Source of the DNA: Luteimonas vadosa
GTDB lineage: Bacteria > Pseudomonadota > Gammaproteobacteria > Xanthomonadales > Xanthomonadaceae
NCBI RefSeq assembly: GCF_039543545.1
Contig: NZ_BAABJY010000001.1
Location: forward strand, 124,001-188,000
Direction of reading: 5' to 3'
DNA: 64,000 nt
Below, in pieces: positions 61,388 through 64,000 of this stretch. Below the pieces are notes generated by a model. That model was given only the letters and a program-made list of their open reading frames with translations, was not told where the DNA came from and did no database searches. The first letter of the stretch is position 1. Every line of letters begins with the position of its first letter. The translations under genes were made by a program, and so were the position numbers.

Positions 61388-62215
61388 TCAAATGACATCC
61401 GCAAACCCCCGGCGTAGCTTCTGGAAGAACCAGAACCCTGCCCATGCAATCAGCGCCCCCATCAAGAGGTGCTTGCCCAACCCGACCCATTCCGGCTGAT
61501 GGCCCCACAGGAGCACGGCCCTGGATTGTTCGATTATGAAAGTGAGCGGGTTGAGGTAAATCCAGCTTTGATACTGCTCCGGTAGCGCCGACACCGGGTA
61601 GAAAACGGGCGCCAGGAACAACATCACCATCGTCAGGATCGCAGTGACCTGCCCGATATCCCGCACATACACGCCGAACCCGGCAAGCAACCACGTAAAG
61701 CCCAGCGTCGTCAGGACCAGAGGGGCCAACACGAGCGGGAACAGCAGAGCGGTCCATGGGATGGCGCCGTTGATCAACAGCTGTGCAACCAGTAGCACCG
61801 CCAGCGCGACCGCGGTGTGGAACAGGGCCGAAACCAGGGCCACCAGTGGCAATATCTCCAACGGAAACACCACCCGCTTCACATAGTTTCCGTGCGCCAG
61901 GATCAGCGTTGGCGCACGGTTCACGCACTCGGCAAACAACCCGTGCACGATAATTCCCACAAAGAGGATGATGGCGAACGTCTCGCGACCGCCCGTTTCC
62001 ACTCCCCATCGCGCCTGGAACACGACCGAGAACACGAAGGTATAAACGGCCAGCATCAACAAGGGCGTAAAGAAGGACCAACCGAATCCGGCGATCGAAC
62101 CTCGATATCTGCCGGACACGTCGCGCTTGGCCAACTGCTGGATCAGCTTCCTGTGCGTTGCGATACTTCGAGCGAGCGCGACCGGGGACCCGGATTTAGC
62201 TAGATGTGGATTCAT
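61388..62215 (-). CDS. wzm: O-antigen ABC exporter permease (Wzm)
   Basis: Inner-membrane permease of the O-antigen exporter. The 275-residue product has the ABC-2 type layout with six segments and the family motifs LIQQLAKRDVSGRYRGSIAG and LYALVD-like absent; LLMLAVYTFVFSVVFQARWG and SWIYLNPLTFIIEQSRAVL are typical. The start ATG (62215) overlaps the metB stop (TGA at 62212-62214), so it is translationally coupled to metB. Wzt follows after 54 bases. Confidence 0.95.
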   Translation of the reverse strand: MNPHLAKSGSPVALARSIATHRKLIQQLAKRDVSGRYRGSIAGFGWSFFTPLLMLAVYTFVFSVVFQARWGVETGGRETFAIILFVGIIVHGLFAECVNRAPTLILAHGNYVKRVVFPLEILPLVALVSALFHTAVALAVLLVAQLLINGAIPWTALLFPLVLAPLVLTTLGFTWLLAGFGVYVRDIGQVTAILTMVMLFLAPVFYPVSALPEQYQSWIYLNPLTFIIEQSRAVLLWGHQPEWVGLGKHLLMGALIAWAGFWFFQKLRRGFADVI

Positions 62216-63411
62216 TCGGAATGCGCGGCCTCGAGACCGCGTTCGACCGCGGACAGGATGTCTTCCACCGTCTCCACTCCCACGCTCAATCGCACCAAGC
62301 TGTCGGAGATTCCCAACGTCGCCCGCCGCTCTTCCGGCACGCTCGCATGGGTCATGATCGCTGGATGGTTCATCAAGCTCTCCACCCCACCTAGCGACTC
62401 GGCCAGCGTGAACAGTTCCGTCCGTTCACAGAAGCGTTTGGCAGCCTCGAAACCGCCCTTGAGCACGATCGACAGCATTCCGCCGAAACCATCCATCTGT
62501 CTTGCGGCGAGGGCATGGTGTGGGTGCGACTTGAGGCCCGGGTAGATCACCTTCTCGACCAATGGCTGCCCCTCCAGCCACTCGGCCAATGCCTGCGCGT
62601 TCTCGCAGTGGGCCTTCATCCGCAGGTGAAGGGTCTTCAGACCGCGCAGGGCCAAGAAGCTGTCGAACGGACCTTGCACCCCGCCCACGGCGTTCTGCAG
62701 GAAGCCCAGCTGCTCGGCCAATTCCGGGTTGTCACCCACCACGGCGATGCCTCCCACCATGTCCGAGTGTCCATTGAGGTACTTGGTGGCGGAGTGCATG
62801 ACAATGTCGGCGCCGTGCTCGATCGGACGCTGCAAGATGGGCGAGGCAAAGGTGTTGTCGACCACCATGATCAAGCCATGCCTCTTGGCAATTCGGGAGA
62901 CCGCAGCCAAATCGACGACCTTCAGCATCGGATTCGTTGGCGTTTCTACCCAGACCATGCGCGTCTTCTGGGTGATTGCGCCTTCCAGCGCGGCCAAGTC
63001 AGTCAGGTCGATGAAGCTGAAATCGAGCCCGGCGCTACGCCGACGGACTCGCTCGAAAAGGCGAAAGCTGCCCCCGTAGAGGTCATCCATCGCCACGACG
63101 TGGTCGCCGCTGTCGAGCAATTCCAACACGGTGGCGGTCGCGGCCATGCCCGAGGCGAAGGCGAACCCGCGACTGGCGCCCTCCAGCGCGGCCACGCACC
63201 GTTCATAGGCGAAGCGCGTGGGATTGTGGCTACGGGAGTACTCAAAGCCCTGGTGCTCGCCCGGGCTGGACTGGGCGTAGGTGGAGGTGGCGTAGATGGG
63301 CACCATCACGGCGCCGGTGCTCGGGTCGGGCGACTGGCCACCATGGATCGCCTGGGTGCCAAGTCCGTGGTGCCGCGCACCGGCCCGGGCGCCCTCGTCG
63401 TGTTTCGTCAT
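62212..63411 (-). CDS. metB: PLP-dependent cystathionine gamma-synthase/lyase (MetB type)
   Basis: Cytoplasmic PLP enzyme of methionine and cysteine metabolism. The 399-residue product has the Cys/Met metabolism family features: PIYATSTYAQSSPGEHQGFE, YSRSHNPTRFAYE, the substrate region GGSFRLFERV, the PLP-lysine loop HSATKYLNGHSDMVGG (Lys about 210) and VRLSVGVETVEDILSAVERG. Whether it acts as gamma-synthase or gamma-lyase cannot be settled by eye; the name follows its use as the right border of the xanthomonad LPS locus. Its stop overlaps the wzm start. Confidence 0.93.
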   Translation of the reverse strand: MTKHDEGARAGARHHGLGTQAIHGGQSPDPSTGAVMVPIYATSTYAQSSPGEHQGFEYSRSHNPTRFAYERCVAALEGASRGFAFASGMAATATVLELLDSGDHVVAMDDLYGGSFRLFERVRRRSAGLDFSFIDLTDLAALEGAITQKTRMVWVETPTNPMLKVVDLAAVSRIAKRHGLIMVVDNTFASPILQRPIEHGADIVMHSATKYLNGHSDMVGGIAVVGDNPELAEQLGFLQNAVGGVQGPFDSFLALRGLKTLHLRMKAHCENAQALAEWLEGQPLVEKVIYPGLKSHPHHALAARQMDGFGGMLSIVLKGGFEAAKRFCERTELFTLAESLGGVESLMNHPAIMTHASVPEERRATLGISDSLVRLSVGVETVEDILSAVERGLEAAHSE

Positions 63412-63453
63412 ACCCGGATTGCTCCCGCTGGGGTGTCGCGAAAATGGCCTGCG

Positions 63454-63459
63454 ATTCTA
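63454..63459 (-). promoter_or_regulatory. -10-like box upstream of metB
   Basis: TAGAAT on the minus strand, 42 bases before the metB start codon. If it is the promoter, metB and the glycan operon behind it share it. Confidence 0.4.
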
Positions 63460-63469
63460 CCACCCGCGG

Positions 63470-64000
63470 CGCGGCGCCCCGCCCGGATTCAAGCCTTGTC
63501 GTTCCCCGCCAGGCCCTCCATTCGGCGAGGCCGCCCGGTGACCGTGCCCCGGTGTGTGCGCCTCCGTGCGGATGCCGTGTCAATTCCCCAGCAGGGACGA
63601 TATGGCTTGGAGCCTGCCGGCGGGCCCGCTGGACAGGTAGGCTCTTCTGGCAGCCCCAGGGGCGAAGCTCGGGGCCCAGGGAGGCGCCGCTCGTTGCAGA
63701 GCGAGTTCCCACCGCACAGGAGAGGGGTTGATCGCCTGTCTGCGACGCCTTGGCGAAACACGAGTGGCCGGCCCCGCCAGCCAGCCGCAGGTGGGTAGAG
63801 AGGGGCTTGCCGCCGTCGGCACACCGGGCACCGAATCCCTTCGATATGGGCATCCTTGCCCAGCGATCACCCCACGTGAGGGCGAGCATGGAAAGTCGGG
63901 AAGACCGAGAAACTTGAGCTAACTAGCCCCGCCTCTCCCCGCGACCCTCCGCTGCGCCGGCCTGCGGTGGCTGCGCGCGCGTCTGCCCGCCACACGGGGT
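63470..64000. other. Region beyond metB without a supported gene
   Basis: About 530 bases to the window end. Several short open frames exist on both strands (for example 63728-63922 plus, starting at TTG), but codon use (AGA, GGA, ACA, CTT) differs from the core genes and no domain is recognised. The sequence has lower GC near 63880-63930 than the core. In Xanthomonas a cystathionine beta-synthase gene would be expected upstream of metB; I do not see it here. A structured RNA or a degenerate repeat is possible. Confidence 0.4.

Noticed and set aside
63860..63925. GGAAAGTCGGGAAG near 63889 as a possible RNase P RNA core
   Set aside because: The conserved GAGGAAAGTCCGGGC and the other RNase P helices are missing.

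Overview
The window looks like a chromosome segment from a high-GC gammaproteobacterium of the family Xanthomonadaceae/Lysobacteraceae (Lysobacter/Luteimonas-like). The reasons are a single-set type II secretion operon in the xps order E-F-G-H, an H-NS protein of the xanthomonad type, the pepA-holC-valS block beside lptFG, and above all a lipopolysaccharide (LPS) gene cluster lying between etfA and metB, which is the classic position of the O-antigen locus in Xanthomonas. I saw no rRNA, tRNA, CRISPR array, transposase or phage gene.

Layout: 1-4907 (minus) is the start of a type II secretion operon (gspE, a small secreted protein, gspF, gspG, partial gspH). 5213-8794 (plus) holds a LuxR-type regulator and a large exported HYR/PxKF protein. 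8884-33652 is mostly housekeeping: purL, dsbC, xerD, an RDD membrane protein, lptFG, pepA-holC-valS, rimI and pssA, two DUF4124 proteins, proS, an H-NS protein, a ThrE-type exporter, a four-gene Mla-like lipid transport operon (STAS-MlaE, MlaF, MlaD, lipoprotein) and alkB.

33816-47371 contains the electron-transfer-flavoprotein genes (etf-QO, then etfB-etfA 10 kb later). Between them lie accessory genes: a WbsX-RgpF glycan protein, a lipoprotein zinc metalloprotease with five 58-residue repeats, scoAB, a methyltransferase, a low-GC secreted protein and a lipoprotein.

47409-62215 is the surface-glycan cluster. Most of it is one minus-strand run that begins at metB: metB-wzm-wzt-methyltransferase-coiled-coil methyltransferase-GT2/GT4 fusion-GT4-GT-C-gtrB-gtrA-methyltransferase-membrane protein, with several start/stop overlaps. 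This reads as an ABC-transporter-dependent O-antigen pathway with a possible chain-length ruler (the coiled-coil methyltransferase, paired with a Wzt that has a C-terminal carbohydrate-binding domain) plus a GtrABC-like side-chain module. GC content drops visibly here compared with the roughly 70% of the housekeeping genes. 63412-64000 has no gene I can support.

A second theme is regulatory. Several genes (xerD, the RDD gene, pssA, alkB and a mini-ORF ahead of etf-QO) have a -10-like hexamer exactly six bases before an ATG, which suggests leaderless transcripts.
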